Part shown: piece by piece, positions 11,683 to 23,679 of the stretch
Layout of the letters: each line of letters opens with the position of its first letter
How positions within the stretch are numbered: the stretch's first letter is position 1
Assembly: GCF_947507565.1 (NCBI RefSeq)
Contig: NC_089181.1
Coordinates: 124,001 to 188,000, forward strand
Direction of reading: 5' to 3'
Origin: Oscarella lobularis
Lineage: Eukaryota > Porifera > Homoscleromorpha > Homosclerophorida > Oscarellidae
DNA: 64,000 nucleotides
Made by a program: the position numbers and the translations under genes
The notes under the pieces: generated by a model
The model's database searches: none
The model's input: only the letters and a program-made list of their open reading frames with translations
What the model was told of the DNA's origin: nothing

Positions 11683-13740
11683 ATGATGCAGAGTAAGTTG
11701 ACTACGAAAGCGAAGAGGACGCGTCGACGCGATTCGCACGATAGAATACAGACTGATCGGAAAGAAAGGCGAAGGAACCTTTTCGACGGTCTTGAAGTGC
11801 CAAAACGTCAAAAACGGCACATATTACGCGTGCAAGCGAATGAAACACGCATTCAAAAGGTACGTTCGCGACGAGCGCTTCCAATAACATCGATTTTCGC
11901 GATTTTCGTTCCAGCATCGAAGAGGTGAACAGCTTGCGAGAAATTCAAGCGATGCGCAAGCTAACATCGCATCCCAACGTCATCGAACTCGTCGAAGTGA
12001 TCTAGTGAGGCCCCCGCGCCCGGCGAACTCCCCTTTTCGCGATCGCGATCGTTTCTTCTCCTTTAGCGATCGCAAATCGAACACACTCGCGCTCATTTGC
12101 GAACTAATGGACATGAACGTCTACGAATTTATTCGAGGTTCGTTTGTCGCGGGGATCCCCTTTATGGGGGCTTTGTTTACTTCGGGTTACTAAGACGCGT
12201 CCGCTCGCGTCTCGCGTTTATTTTTCTTATTATTATTTCGTCGCAGGACGAAAACAGTATTTGCCCGAATCTCAAGTGAAGCGGATTATCTTTCAAGTGT
12301 GTCGTGGACTCGAGTTCATGCATCGGTTCGGTTTTCTTTGTCCATTCTTCTCATCTCAAATGATATCGATTCCGTTTTTTTAATTAAGAAAAGGGATCTT
12401 TCATCGGGACGTCAAACCCGAGAACATTCTAATGAAGGTACGTGTGAATTTGATCAATAATGATATATTTTTGACGTGTTTTTTTTTTTAGGGAGAGGTG
12501 GTGAAATTGGCCGATTTTGGCTCGTGTCGAAGTCTCTATTCCAAGCCTCCCTTTACCGAATACATATCGACACGCTGGTAATTAATATGAAATGAGAAGA
12601 ATTCTATAAACTGAAATTTCTAGGTATCGAGCTCCCGAATGTCTTCTCACAGATGGCTACTATTCGTATAAGATGGACGTTTGGAGCGTTGGCTGCGTGT
12701 TTTTTGAAGTTCTGACGTGGGTCAATTAATTAATTAATTAATAATTAAAATGACTGTGATTCGTCTGCAGATTACAGCCCATGTTTCCCGGCGCAAACGA
12801 AGTGGATCAAATATCAAAAATTCACGATACATATGGCACGCCGTCGGAAAGGCTTTTATCAAAATTTAAAAAGCACGTTACAAATAATTAATAACATTTA
12901 ACTCTTTCACTCTACGCGTGTCCTATATAGGTCTAGAGTGATGAGCTTCAATTTTCCCAAGAAGATTGGCAAAGGAATTGAACAGCGGCTACGAGGCTGT
13001 TGCGCAAGTCAAAGCTGCGTAGATTTCATTAATCAATTGTGTACATATGATCCCGACGAAAGGCAAAGAGAAGAGACCCCCTCCCTCCCTCCCTCCCCTC
13101 CCCCCCCCCCCCCCCCCCCACAATAACCCTTTACTATTTTCTTAGACTCTCGGCTCGCCAGTCTGTTCGATCTCCTTACTTTAGTGACTTACTGTATGAT
13201 TTATTACTAAGAAACGAGAGGCGAGACGATTAATGATTTTTTTGTTAGAGAGGCAGCTAGAAGAGCAACTTCTGGCTTGGATGCTTCGCCTGTTGTGCCG
13301 CCAACGGGGAGTAGCACGCGAATGCAGCCCCAAATGGCACATCAGCCACAGCCACAGCAAGTTCAGCATCAATCTTCGCTATCTATTCTTCCCCATCATC
13401 AAAGCAGCTACTTTAAGCCAAATCGACGGCGACGGAAACCGAGACAACGAGAAGAACCCGTTGCTGCTGTAAGAGACTCTTCTTTTGTCGAAAGAATTTA
13501 TTAGAGTATGCACTTTAGGATTTTGTTCCCATGATTCGAGCAAACGCTAGCAATACAATGTTTCCTCCAATTCTGAAGCCACAGCAACCAAAGGTGACTT
13601 TCAGAGAGAGAGGAGACTTGATATATCAGTCATTATTATTACTATTATTATTATTTTAGGCTCCGCAGAGGTCTGAAAAGCTCTTTGGAGCTTTTCATCA
13701 CCAATTGCCCGCAATTCACAAGCGTGGGGGTCACGAGTGA
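11683..13740 (+). CDS. MOK: MOK/RAGE-type serine-threonine kinase (MAK/ICK/MOK family)
   Basis: The spliced product starts MMQKYRLIGKKGEGTFS, made by joining a 10-nt first exon (11683-11692) to the exon after the acceptor at about 11752. The kinase fold shows the Gly-rich loop GEGTFS, the ATP-binding Lys in YYACKRMK, LALICELMDMNVYEFIRG (near-identical to MOK), HRDVKPENILMK (catalytic loop), ADFGSCRS, the activation-loop TEY motif in FTEYISTRWYRAPE, and YDPDER near the end of the lobe. TEY-kinases of this family act at cilia and in MAPK-like signalling. The C-terminal tail is Gln/Pro/Arg-rich and unconserved. The intron after YDPDER seems to be a GC-AG intron holding a long C tract. Confidence 0.92.
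13063..13145 (+). other. GC-AG intron of MOK containing a poly-C tract
   Basis: The kinase frame (YDPDER joined to LSARQSVRSPYF) requires the donor GAAAG|GCAAAG at 13062/13063 and the acceptor CTTAG at 13145; no GT donor gives the same frame. The intron holds CCCT repeats and about 21 consecutive C residues (about 13081-13120), giving a strongly G-rich opposite strand. Confidence 0.65.
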
Positions 13741-13985
13741 ACGAATACATAGTAAGAATACTTAGAATATTGTCATTTGCGTGTGAATTATTATTATTAT
13801 ATGACTCCCGCGTAGCTGCAGATATAAACTTAGAATTGAAAAATACACACATAGAGAGACGTCCGGGATGTCGAATTGAAATCCGGGTTCGCGGACTCTC
13901 AAGATGGATCCTCCTGCCGAAGGTTTCTAACGTTGACACGTCGTTTTCTCCTTCTCCGTTGACATCATTACTTTGCGCAGCATAC

Positions 13986-15144
13986 ATGCGAAATCCGTCG
14001 TTCGGTCAGGGCGGCCCACCTCAGCTGTTCGAGGACACGAGCAATCAAATGCCCGGATCGCAGTTTGTCAACGATCCAATGGCGAACGTCGCAATGCAAT
14101 ACGGCTCGCATCTCGCCGGAAAGGGTAGAGAAATTGTCGACGAAAAAGTAAAGAATCAGAAAATACGACGAATTATTGAATAATTCAATTAATTAAGGTC
14201 AATCGATTCTTGTCGACGTCGAGACTCAAGTACTATTTCGCCGTCGATACAAAGTACGTTCTTCGCAAGCTGAGCCTACTCATCTTCCCTTTTCACCATA
14301 CGGTAAAAAATTAATAATAATAATAAGTCAAATAGTGACGACGTCATCAATTAATCAAATGATTGTGGTATAGAATTGGTCGGTCACCTATAACAAATCT
14401 GAGCCTGTTGTGCCTCGCTACAGTGTCAATGCACCTGATCTCTATATACCCAGTACAGTATAATAAGTGAACCCATGACGTCACTTCGATTAGAATTATT
14501 GATCTATTTTAGCAATGGCCTTTGTAACGTACGTTCTATTAATTGGTCTCATAATGGGAGTTCAGCAAAGGTAGATGACGTCATCATCATCATTGGAGAC
14601 ACTGACTCTATTACATATTTAGATTTTCTCCTGACCAATTGGGAATTGCGGCCAGTTCCGCTCTCGTGTGGCTCTGCTTAGAAGTGGGAGCCATCACAAT
14701 TAGCATCTATCTCTTGAATATAACCGCTGATCTGAGAACGCTCGATTTATTGGCCTTCTGTGGCTACAAATACGTCGGGTACGTCAATAGATAGAAGATT
14801 CTTCTTTATTACATTTACATAGAATGATTTCGATCCTGATTGCTGGCCTCCTCATTGGCAACCAAGGATATTACGGCCTTCTCATATGGAAGAGCATTAC
14901 ATTGGCCTACTTTCTAGTATAAATACACAAGCCCTCGCATTCCATTCATAGAGATTTTCTTATATAGAGTCGCACCCTGAGCAGAATTATTTTACCAGCG
15001 ACATCGACGGACGGCGTCGCCCGCGTGGGCAAACGACGAAATTTGCTCTTGATTATCGTCGCTTTCGTCCAACCACTTTTCATGTGGTGGCTTACGTCGA
15101 ACATTATCTCATACCAGCCAAGACCAAAGGCGGATGTCCTGTAA
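13986..15144 (+). CDS. YIF1: YIF1 ER-Golgi transport membrane protein
   Basis: YIF1A/B proteins act with YIPF proteins in ER-to-Golgi and intermediate-compartment trafficking. The spliced product reads [20 protein letters not shown], then [57 protein letters not shown], then transmembrane segments through [11 protein letters not shown] and [17 protein letters not shown]. The order and motifs match the YIF1 family over its whole length, with five C-terminal membrane segments expected. Exons are short, with introns around 14150-14210, 14305-14375, 14460-14515 and later. A good acceptor (TTTGCGCAG ending at 13980) lies 5 nt before the chosen ATG, so the 5' end is probably spliced. The A and B paralogues cannot be told apart here. 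Confidence 0.93.
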
Positions 15145-15352
15145 ACATACGGGAGTTGAATAGGGGTGTATCGTCATAGAAACGTGCTGATTACGTTTTT
15201 TTTGTTTTCACGCGGCCGCGTTGCAGGTGAAAAGTGATTGGAGCGCGCACGCATGCGTCTAGTGTAGGCTTGCGCGTCACGCCTCAGCTGTCTCTTGGGC
15301 CCTTTTCACCCCTTTGCAGACGATATTCTCGTCAGTCAGTCTCGCGATCGCC

Positions 15353-18300
15353 ATGTCGTTACCTCCGTCGAAAGTCGAGCCAATCGAAATGTCGCAGCGT
15401 CCGCCGTCAGTCGTCTCCGAAGCGTGGTCGCGAAAAAGCAACGTCGAAGAACGCGATTCGATGAAAAGAAAAGTCGACGACGACGATCCCGAGCGAGGAA
15501 TATCGGCCAAACCGCCGCTGAAATGGTGGAAACGTGAGTCGCGAACGAAATCTTTGCTTCCCCGTTCGTTTCCGTGCGGACACACCCACGCATCTATGTA
15601 GGCGTGTGGCAAACACGTTTCACGTTGGACACGAGCGAAGATGCGAATCTTCGCGTGAAAACGACGATTCGCGAACTCGTTACGTACATCTTCTTTCTCG
15701 TCATTCTCTGCATTGGTACGCAATTCTACGAGCCAGCGACTGACAATCAGCTTTCTAATTTGAGAATTTAGTCACATACGGGATGGCCGGATCGACTTCC
15801 TTTTACTATACGAAAGCGATGAAAGGTTCAACGGTTCTTCTTTCGAGGAATTTTTTAATAATTATTGCTTCTTTTTATAGATTTGTTTGTGGACGACGCT
15901 TTTACAGGAATTGGTTCTCAGGACGATTTTTGGCCAGTAAGTACTTCCTTTTCCTTTGCACTTCCTTATCTTTTCCTTCTCTAAAAATTTGCCCCCTTCT
16001 TTGACGCCTCCTTATTTAGCTACGTATGACGTTGTTGGCACTTAGTTACCCCATAGGTGCTAGAAAGAGGTGCGATCAGTTGTCCATAGGAGAGTAGAGC
16101 TCTAAATAGTTACAGTTGCCATTTCCTTAGTTACGAGAACTCTTGCGAAACGTGGAAGTCAAGTAGTTGAGCATGAATAGAAAAGACGTAGAGAGTGAGG
16201 GTGTCAAAGATAGGAGTGACGTCATCTCTTTAGTACGCCGAAGGAACGCTCTTGGATGGGCTCTACTGGGAAGAGTGGTACAACAATCAGAATTACACGG
16301 CTGATGAATTGGGCTACATTTTTCACGAGAACAAACTCCTGGGACTCCCTCGAATGAGACAGCTGAGAGTTCGTAAAGACAGTTGCAGGTTAGCTGGAAA
16401 GGATTATGAAATAAAATAAAAAACGATTTTGTTGTGCAGCGTCCAGAAGGACTTTCAGGATGAAATCAAGGATTGCTATGGAAGCTACTCTTCAGCAGCA
16501 GAAGACACAAGCGCTTTTGGCCTCATCAATGGAACAGCGTACGTAAAAAAATAGAATTTAATTACTGTAGTACTTTTTTTCTCTTAGCTGGACATATAGC
16601 TCCAGTAGTGAAATTGCCGGTCGCAGTTTTGCGGGTCTCTTAGCAACATACAGCGGTGGAGGATACTACCAGTTATTAAACAAGACAAAGAGCCAAACTA
16701 CACAAGAAGTTGCATCACTGAAGAATAATTTGTGGACGGATAGAGGAACGAGAGTCGTCTTCATCGATTTCACCGTTTATAATGCCAACGTCAATTTGTT
16801 CTGCGTCGTCAAGTGAGACCGACTTTTTCTCAATACAACCACCAATCAGATCTCTATGTTCTTAGACTCATAATCGAGTTTCCGCCCAGTGGAGGTGCGT
16901 TTATATCGTCGAATGTTTGGAGCATCAAGTTGCTTCGCTACGTGACGTCATTCGACTACTTCATCTTGGCCTGTGAAATTATCTTCGTTCTTTTTATTGT
17001 CTATTACACAATCGAGGAGATTCTTGAAGTGCTCTTCATATATAGATTATTTTTATTTTCTTATTGACTTTGTTCCTTCCCTCCCAGATCACTGTGAGCA
17101 AACTGAAATATTTTAAAAACGTTTGGAATTGTCTCGACGTTCTTATGATTCTTGTAAGTCTTCTTAATTAATTAAAGAGAGGGAGCAATGATTGCTCTTT
17201 GTGTACAGATCTCTATCGTTGCCATTGCTTTCAACATATATCGAACAGTAACCGTTAAGGAAAAACTTCAAGTGAGCAATTGCACGACTTCTACGTACTT
17301 CTCTCGATTTTTTTACCCAGACCTTGCTTAATGAATCGAATCAATACGCCAATTTTGAAGACTTGGGATATTGGCAAATTCAGTACAACAACATGGTTGG
17401 CGTTCTCGTCTTCTTTGCCTGGTTTAAGGTATAGTATACGAGATATAAAATAGATAATCTCCTACATATCTATATAGATATTTAAGTACATAAGTTTCAA
17501 TAAGACGATGAATCAATTGTCTTTAACGCTTGCAAAAGTGAGAAATTTTTGCAACTAGAATCCGATTTGCGCCAATTCTTTCCTGCTACTGTAGTGTGCT
17601 AAAGACGTTTTCGGCTTCTGCGTGATTTTCTTCATCGTCTTCTTTGCATACGCTCAACTTGGATATCTCATATTCGGTGCACAAATTCAAGATTACGAGA
17701 CGTTTGGAAGCAGTGTGTAAGTAGTACTTATAGATACGTACGCACGTACGTACAGTGGCATCATGCACTTTCCTCGTGCAGTTTCACGCTCTTTCGCATC
17801 ATTCTTGGAGACTTTGACTTCCAGGCATTGGAGAGTGCCAATCGAATATTGGGGCCCATATTTTTCGTCACTTACGTTTTCTTCGTCTTCTTTGTTCTTC
17901 TTGTGAGTTCGTTTTAAGATGCACACTCCTACACCTTCCCTGATAGTTTTTTTGTCAGAATATGTTTCTTGCCATCATCAATGACACATACGGTGACGTC
18001 AAGTCTGATAAGTCAAAAGGAGAGGACGAATTTCGTATTAGTGATTATCTCCTAAGGGTAGGTATGGGCGGGGTGGGGTGGGTACTTGTGTCTATCTATT
18101 TTAATTAAAATAGGGTTTTACAAAGCTGAAGGAGAAGCTGAATTATAACAAGAAAAAAATGGAAACCATGCAGACCGTTTTGGACACTCGTGACAATGAC
18201 GACATGAAATTTGACGAATGGAAAAAGAAATTAAAACAGTCAGAAAAACAACAACAACGACAATACCTATTATTCTATTGTCGTTTTAGACGAGGCTATT

Positions 18301-19099
18301 CCGACGCCGATATTGAAACAGGATTTTCGAAATATGATTTTGACGGAGATCGAGTTCTAACGGCGGAAGAGCGCCAGCAAATGGCTCAAGACCTCAAAAT
18401 GAAAATTGTAGGTCGTTCACTTGGCAATAAAAAAATGCTACAATTCCTATACTAGAGTGCCATTAATAAAGAAATGTCAGCTGTACATAAAGCCTCCAAT
18501 TTGGTAAACGTTGTAAATTATCTGCTATTTATACGTGAACTATTCCAAATCCTAGTTGGACAGAGATACCCTTCGTTCTAACAACACAAAAGACACAAGA
18601 GAAAACGGCACAGAAATAGAGGAGGAAGACGAAGAGGAGGGTGGTCAAGTTACAATTGAAGCCGTTGAAGAATATGCCATGTAAGAAACAAAACGACATG
18701 CCATCGCCATCCCACTTTAGCTAAATCCATTGTGTCGAAGATTGAGTCGTCGCGTGGATCGTCTCGAGCACGCATTGGGATCAGTTGTGTCGAAAATCGA
18801 CACCGTTCTAGCGAAACTGGAGATGGTAAAGCAGACGAGAAGATCGATGGATGATAGTCAAGTTAATATTAGAGAGACAAAAGATGAAGAGAGAGTTTTT
18901 TATTTTTATTTCTGTATGCAGATCTCTGACCGTCAAGGAAACGCGCTATCCGATCTTCACATTCGCGAATTGCAAAGACTGGAAATCACTGAAAGCCAAT
19001 TCGGTGAAAAAGCCTCATTTATGTTAATAAATGAATGCAATTTTTCTCTCTCTTTTAGATAAGAGACCAAAGGAATACATGGAGGAGACAGGTTTGTGA
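15353..19099 (+). CDS. PKD2: Polycystin-2 (TRPP cation channel)
   Basis: The gene encodes a polycystin-2 channel, a Ca2+-permeable TRP-family channel of cilia and ER. Parts in order: an acidic/basic cytoplasmic N terminus, TM1 ([14 protein letters not shown]), a large extracellular TOP/polycystin domain (about 15780-16850) with paired cysteines in [22 protein letters not shown]2-TM5, the pore helix and filter in [15 protein letters not shown]6 ending [18 protein letters not shown], a canonical EF-hand ([12 protein letters not shown]) and a C-terminal coiled coil ([18 protein letters not shown]). The EF-hand and coiled coil match PKD2 and not PKD1. The product ends KEYMEETGL. Around 20 short exons are needed. 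The selectivity filter reads GDFDF, close to other family filters. Confidence 0.95.
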
Positions 19100-19170
19100 C
19101 GTCATCAAGATGCTCTTCTCATCTCACACAAATTTATTTGAATTATTCATTCTCACGTTATAAACTTTAT

Positions 19171-20093
19171 TCACAGGACTATGTATAGTTTGGCTAACTC
19201 ACTTTCGATAGTCTTCGTTCTGTCGACAGTCTCATGAACTCTGCAACCAATTTCGATGCGGGAGTCGCGATAGAAATCCCGGAAAAGAACTAGAGCACAT
19301 GACACCATAAGCAGAACAAATAAATAATAGGTGCTTCTCACCTGTGATTGCGTCGTGGGACCAATTCCATGAGAAGCAATGAGATGACTATGACTATCAA
19401 ACACCAATGTCAATACAGAGGAACTATCCTAATAAGAAAAAGTATAGAAGATCGTATAACTACGTGTATAATTCTTACTTGCACTTGCTCTAGTGAAGGA
19501 TCTAGGATACATTCATCTTTAAAAGAGCATCCAACGGCACTGAGCTGCCCACTCATAGGTATCCCAGCATCCAGCAGCGCCAGATAGCAAGCATTAACAG
19601 AACAAGCAATCAACTTGAAAAAAAGAAGAAGAAGAAAAAAGTCAATTTTCACAATCCGAACTCCTCCTCAAACATACAGCTCCGTCGTCGTGCTCTAACT
19701 GCACGATAATGCTTATCGAAGAGCGCGGGTGGAGAGAGGAGATGATGATTGTCTCGCACGTTTCGCGTAGAATCTTTTCGATCAGTTTTTCGGCACTTCC
19801 TGGAGGGGGGGGAAGATCGTCGAAGACACGCCTCTTCTTCCAATCTGCTGCGCTCTTACCGGGGTTTCCCGATTTGGGCTTGAATACGACGTCGATTGTG
19901 GCGCGATTGAGTTTCTCTTTACTCTGTTTTACCTCCGCGGGGCCGTAAACGGCTGCGAGAACGGAAGTCGAGCCTAGCTAGAAGAATTCGCTGTTATGGA
20001 GTATTGTTTTTTATCGTCACCGTGGCTAAATCTTGCAGATCCGTCTGCTCTGCTCAAAAGACTCTGTTCGGCTGCCAAAGGTCTCAAGTTCAT
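19171..20093 (-). CDS. EXOSC5: Exosome subunit RRP46 (EXOSC5)
   Basis: EXOSC5 is an RNase PH-like, non-catalytic ring subunit of the RNA exosome. The minus-strand exons give MNLRPLAAEQSLLSRADGSA, then FSHGSTSVLAAVYGPAEVK, a segment ending FKPKSGNPG, the block ILRETCETIIISSLHPRSSI followed by SIIVQLEHDDGA, then LIACSVNACYLALLDAGIPM and the C-terminal exon. The blocks DGSA...STSVLAAVYGPAEV and SVNACYLALLDAGIPM follow human EXOSC5 closely. The chosen ATG (complement of 20091-20093) directly precedes the conserved N terminus. The gene is tail to tail with PKD2 (71 bp between stops) and head to head with ACTR2. Confidence 0.9.
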
Positions 20094-20192
20094 AACGATT
20101 TCGGACCTCTTGTGAGTGCGCTTGCGCATTCAGCAGATTCTTTGCTGAGACGAATCCTCGATAATCTCGGCGATCGTTTCGCTAGAACCGGC
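20094..20192. promoter_or_regulatory. 99-bp divergent promoter, EXOSC5 / ACTR2
   Basis: Two well-supported genes start 99 bp apart in opposite directions. The gap has no TATA box that I can see. It must hold, or overlap, both transcription starts, so the genes are probably co-regulated. Confidence 0.65.
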
Positions 20193-21891
20193 ATGACCGA
20201 TTCGAAAGGAAACAAAGTTGTCGTCTGCGACAACGGAACAGGGGTAGATCGCGAAGAGCCGTCATAAACGACATCGATAAGTGAGTCGCCATCTCTTTCT
20301 TCTTCTCAGTTCGTCAAATGCGGCTACGCGGGGGCAAACTTTCCATCGCACATCTTCCCGTCGCTGATCGGACGCCCGATCATTCGTTCGACAGTGAAAG
20401 TGGGCGATATCGAAGTGAAGGTAAGCTTCTAGACGAAAAAGAAATCCGGACGTCGTCTCATCTCATCTCTTCGGGCGCTTAGGATCTCATGGTCGGCGAC
20501 GAGGCGAGTCAGCTCCGATCGATGCTCGAAGTCAACTATCCGATGGAGAACGGCATCGTGAGAAACTGGGACGACATGCTGCACATTTGGAACTACACGT
20601 TCCACGAAAAATTGAAGATCGATCCCAAGGAGTGCAAGGTGCGTGCGGGGGCGTGGTCATTTTTTCCCCAAAGAGATATCTTTGCCGCGCGAAGGTCTTG
20701 CTAACTGAACCGCCAATGAATCCGAAGAAAAACCGCGAAAAGATGATTGAGGTTGCGTTTGATGGAGAGGGGAGGGGAATGGGGGAGGAATCTTCTTTTT
20801 TCTTTAGACTATGTTTGAAAAATATCACGTTGCTGGTTGCTACATTGCTGTTCAGGCAGTATTGACACTCTACGCTCAAGGTGCATCAATAAGCAATTTT
20901 CTCCTAATAATCAATATTTATCTTTTTGATTAGGATTATTGACGGGTGTCGTAATCGATTCTGGAGACGGCGTCACTCACATTTGTCCCGTATACGAAGG
21001 CTTTGCCTTGCCCCACTTGACTCGTCGTCTTGACATCGCCGGTCGTGACATCACACGCTATTTGATCAAGGTATGACACATGATGTCTCCCTCTTCACTT
21101 GACTTCTCATCACTCTTTGTTTTGTCTTCTCTAGTTGATGCTTCTACGCGGCTACGCATTCAATCATTCAGCTGATTTCGAAACAGTAAGAATGATGAAG
21201 GAGAAATTGTGCTACGTTGGGTAAGTAAAGTCAACAAAGTCGCGCAAAATTAATTTCCACTCTCTCTCTCCAGCTACAACATCGATCTGGAACAAAAACT
21301 AGCCAATGAAACGACCGTTCTAGTCGAAACCTACACAGTTAGTTCATCATTCATTTTTATTCCTCTCGTCGTTCACTATTCCGTCTAGCTTCCGGATGGG
21401 CGTGTCGTGAAATTGGGAGGAGAAAGATTCGGCGCACCGGAAGTTCTATTCGAACCCCATCTCATCGACGTGGACAGCGTCGGCGTCGCAGAAATGCTCT
21501 TTAACACCATCCAAGCGGCCGACATTGATACGCGCGCTGATTTCTATAAGCACATTGTCTTGTCTGGGGGCTCCACTATGTATCCGGGCTTGCCCAGTCG
21601 CTTGGAACGCGAAATCAAGCAGCTCTACTTGGAGAGGGTTTTGAAGGGTGACACTTCGAGGCTTTCCGTATGTGGGACCCTTGTGAGGATTAACATTATT
21701 TATATCTGTCTGTCTATTAGAAATTCAAAATTCGAATAGAAGATCCGCCGCGTAGAAAACACATGGTGTTTTTGGGTGGCGCCGTTTTGGCTGATATCAT
21801 GAAGGACAAGGATTCCTTTTGGATGTCGAGGGAAGAGTACCAAGAAAAAGGATTGGGCGTTCTGGAGAAATTGGGCGTGAAAGTCGGGTAA
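20193..21891 (+). CDS. ACTR2: Actin-related protein 2 (Arp2/3 complex subunit)
   Basis: ARP2 is one of the two actin-like subunits that nucleate branched actin in the Arp2/3 complex. The spliced protein begins [17 protein letters not shown], continues [20 protein letters not shown], then [102 protein letters not shown] and ends [20 protein letters not shown]. The actin-fold nucleotide-binding loops ([22 protein letters not shown]) are all present. The FPSHIFPS and EANYP-like blocks distinguish ARP2 from conventional actin and ARP3. There are about nine short exons. A TGACGTCA palindrome lies just after the stop, at about 21905. Confidence 0.96.
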
Positions 21892-22152
21892 CCATGACGG
21901 TGAGATGACGTCACAAACGCAACCATTTGAATGTTATTAGTAGTACGGTATTCCTTCTTTTTTTTTCTTTTTGAGTTGGTCATTGGTCTATTTGTAAGTA
22001 GGAGGGGTGGGGGAATCGGCGTTTATTTGGCGTGCTGTGCAGCTGTGTCCAATCAATTCAAAAGTGTGTTTTTTGCTGAAGAAAACATAGTAGCAAAACA
22101 AGACTATCAGCAGCAAAATAACTCATTTAAAGGTAAGCATATAGTCCATTCT

Positions 22153-23679
22153 TTAGTAATTGAATCGAAGTCTGGTTCTGTCCTTTCTCAGCGTTGCTGT
22201 GACGAGGATATTGATTGTATCCAATGTCACTTTAACATCCGCTTTTTCGCCGAGCTCTGGGTTGAATTCAACGACGTCCATTCCAACCAAGCCCTTTGTA
22301 TCCGAAAGACTTTCTCCAATATATAATCCTTCTCTTAGGGACAAACCACCAGGAACTAAATTTAGTGAGGTAATAGTGATTAATTAATTAGAAATAATAG
22401 GGTTTTTTCTCTCTTGCCTTTGGTTCCTGTGCAAGGAGCAACAAGCGGATCAAAGGCGTCAATATCAAAGCTCAGATGTACAGGACTGTCCTCGCTTTTC
22501 AACGCAAAGTAAGTTCACATGATTTTATATACCATCTATATGTGTACCCGGGTTGTAAGTAGTCGTTTGTCATTTCCATTATTTTTCCTATTCCAAGGCG
22601 ATCGACGTCTTTGATGGAGAAGAGTTTGACTCGCGTTTGTTCGAGCATTTTCCTATAGAGATGTGCTACTCAAAGGAAAATTGGATTCGTATATCACGTG
22701 ATCAAACCATTCGCCAGGATCGATTTCTCTGATTCCGATGTATACCAGACGATTGGGCAAAACCCTAGTAATGAATACATGAATTCCTAAGAAAGAGAAA
22801 AACAAAACGACTTTACTTTGACTTGAGCCATTCAAACCCCTGTGGACTCTATAAATCAATAATCAGATAGAAAATGCAGAGAGAAGAATATATATAACCT
22901 CAAGAACTTTCAAACTGGACAGAGCCGACATTCCATGAGCGTTTCCAGTCATCGAACCGACAGGAGAATTCAAATCAGGATGAGCATCAACCTGAAAAAA
23001 AAATAGAGGCTCATATATATACGAAATGAAATTTCTTTCGTACCCAAACAACTCCAAGATGATTCCATACCGATACGAGACCATTTATGGAACCAACGGA
23101 AATACTGTAAAGAGAAGACACTCGCGCGCACGCGCTCTTCGTCGCTCTTTCGTTCCAAACCTGTGATCGCCTCCAAGAACGAGACTGAAGCGATCGTTTT
23201 CGGCGATCGGCGCAACCGTTTCGGCGAGCTGTGCGTAGAAGAAAAATAGAAGGGCCCCACCTCCGACACACCTCCCCGTCCCAACGAACCCTGTAGCACG
23301 TCGCCGACACTTGCGAAGCGTTCATCAGACCTGGCGCATTCGATCGCGTTCTTGCTCGATCCTCTTCTGAAGGCTCGACTTCGAAGTGATCGACTTCGAA
23401 ATCTGACGAATGATTCGAATTTGTGTGCGCTGAGGATACGGAATGGGTAGTACCTAGTTCTCTGAGTTTTTCCAGTAACATTCCTTCTTCTAGTATGACT
23501 TTCGGTCCACGTTCGACTCCTTTCTTCGTCTACGCAATGCCGGATGTCAGCGAAAAATGCCGCCGTAAACGCGTTCCCTTTACCTGGCCTTTGCCAAAAG
23601 GCACGCTTACGACTGAAACGTGAGAAAAGAGACGTCTTCGCAGCAACAAAGTCGGGACTCTTCGAAGCAGGTAGGCCAT
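22153..23679 (-). CDS. ARG: Arginase, probably mitochondrial
   Basis: Arginase hydrolyses arginine to ornithine and urea with a two-manganese centre. The minus-strand product begins MAYLLRRVPTLLLRRRLFSH, a Leu/Arg-rich segment without acidic residues that looks like a mitochondrial presequence, followed by VSVVSVPFGKGQ (arginase start of fold). Metal-binding blocks are visible: LVLGGDHS, VVWVDAHPDLN and LSFDIDAFDP. Other family signatures are GNAHGMSAL, RLVYIGIREIDPGEW, SLREGLYIGE and MDVVEFNPELG. VYIGIRxxDPGE and the NPELG block favour arginase over agmatinase. The residue after the metal His in DAHPD is Pro, where Thr or Ala is usual. The gene is divergent from the CRIM1-like gene and convergent with ACTR2. 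Confidence 0.92.
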
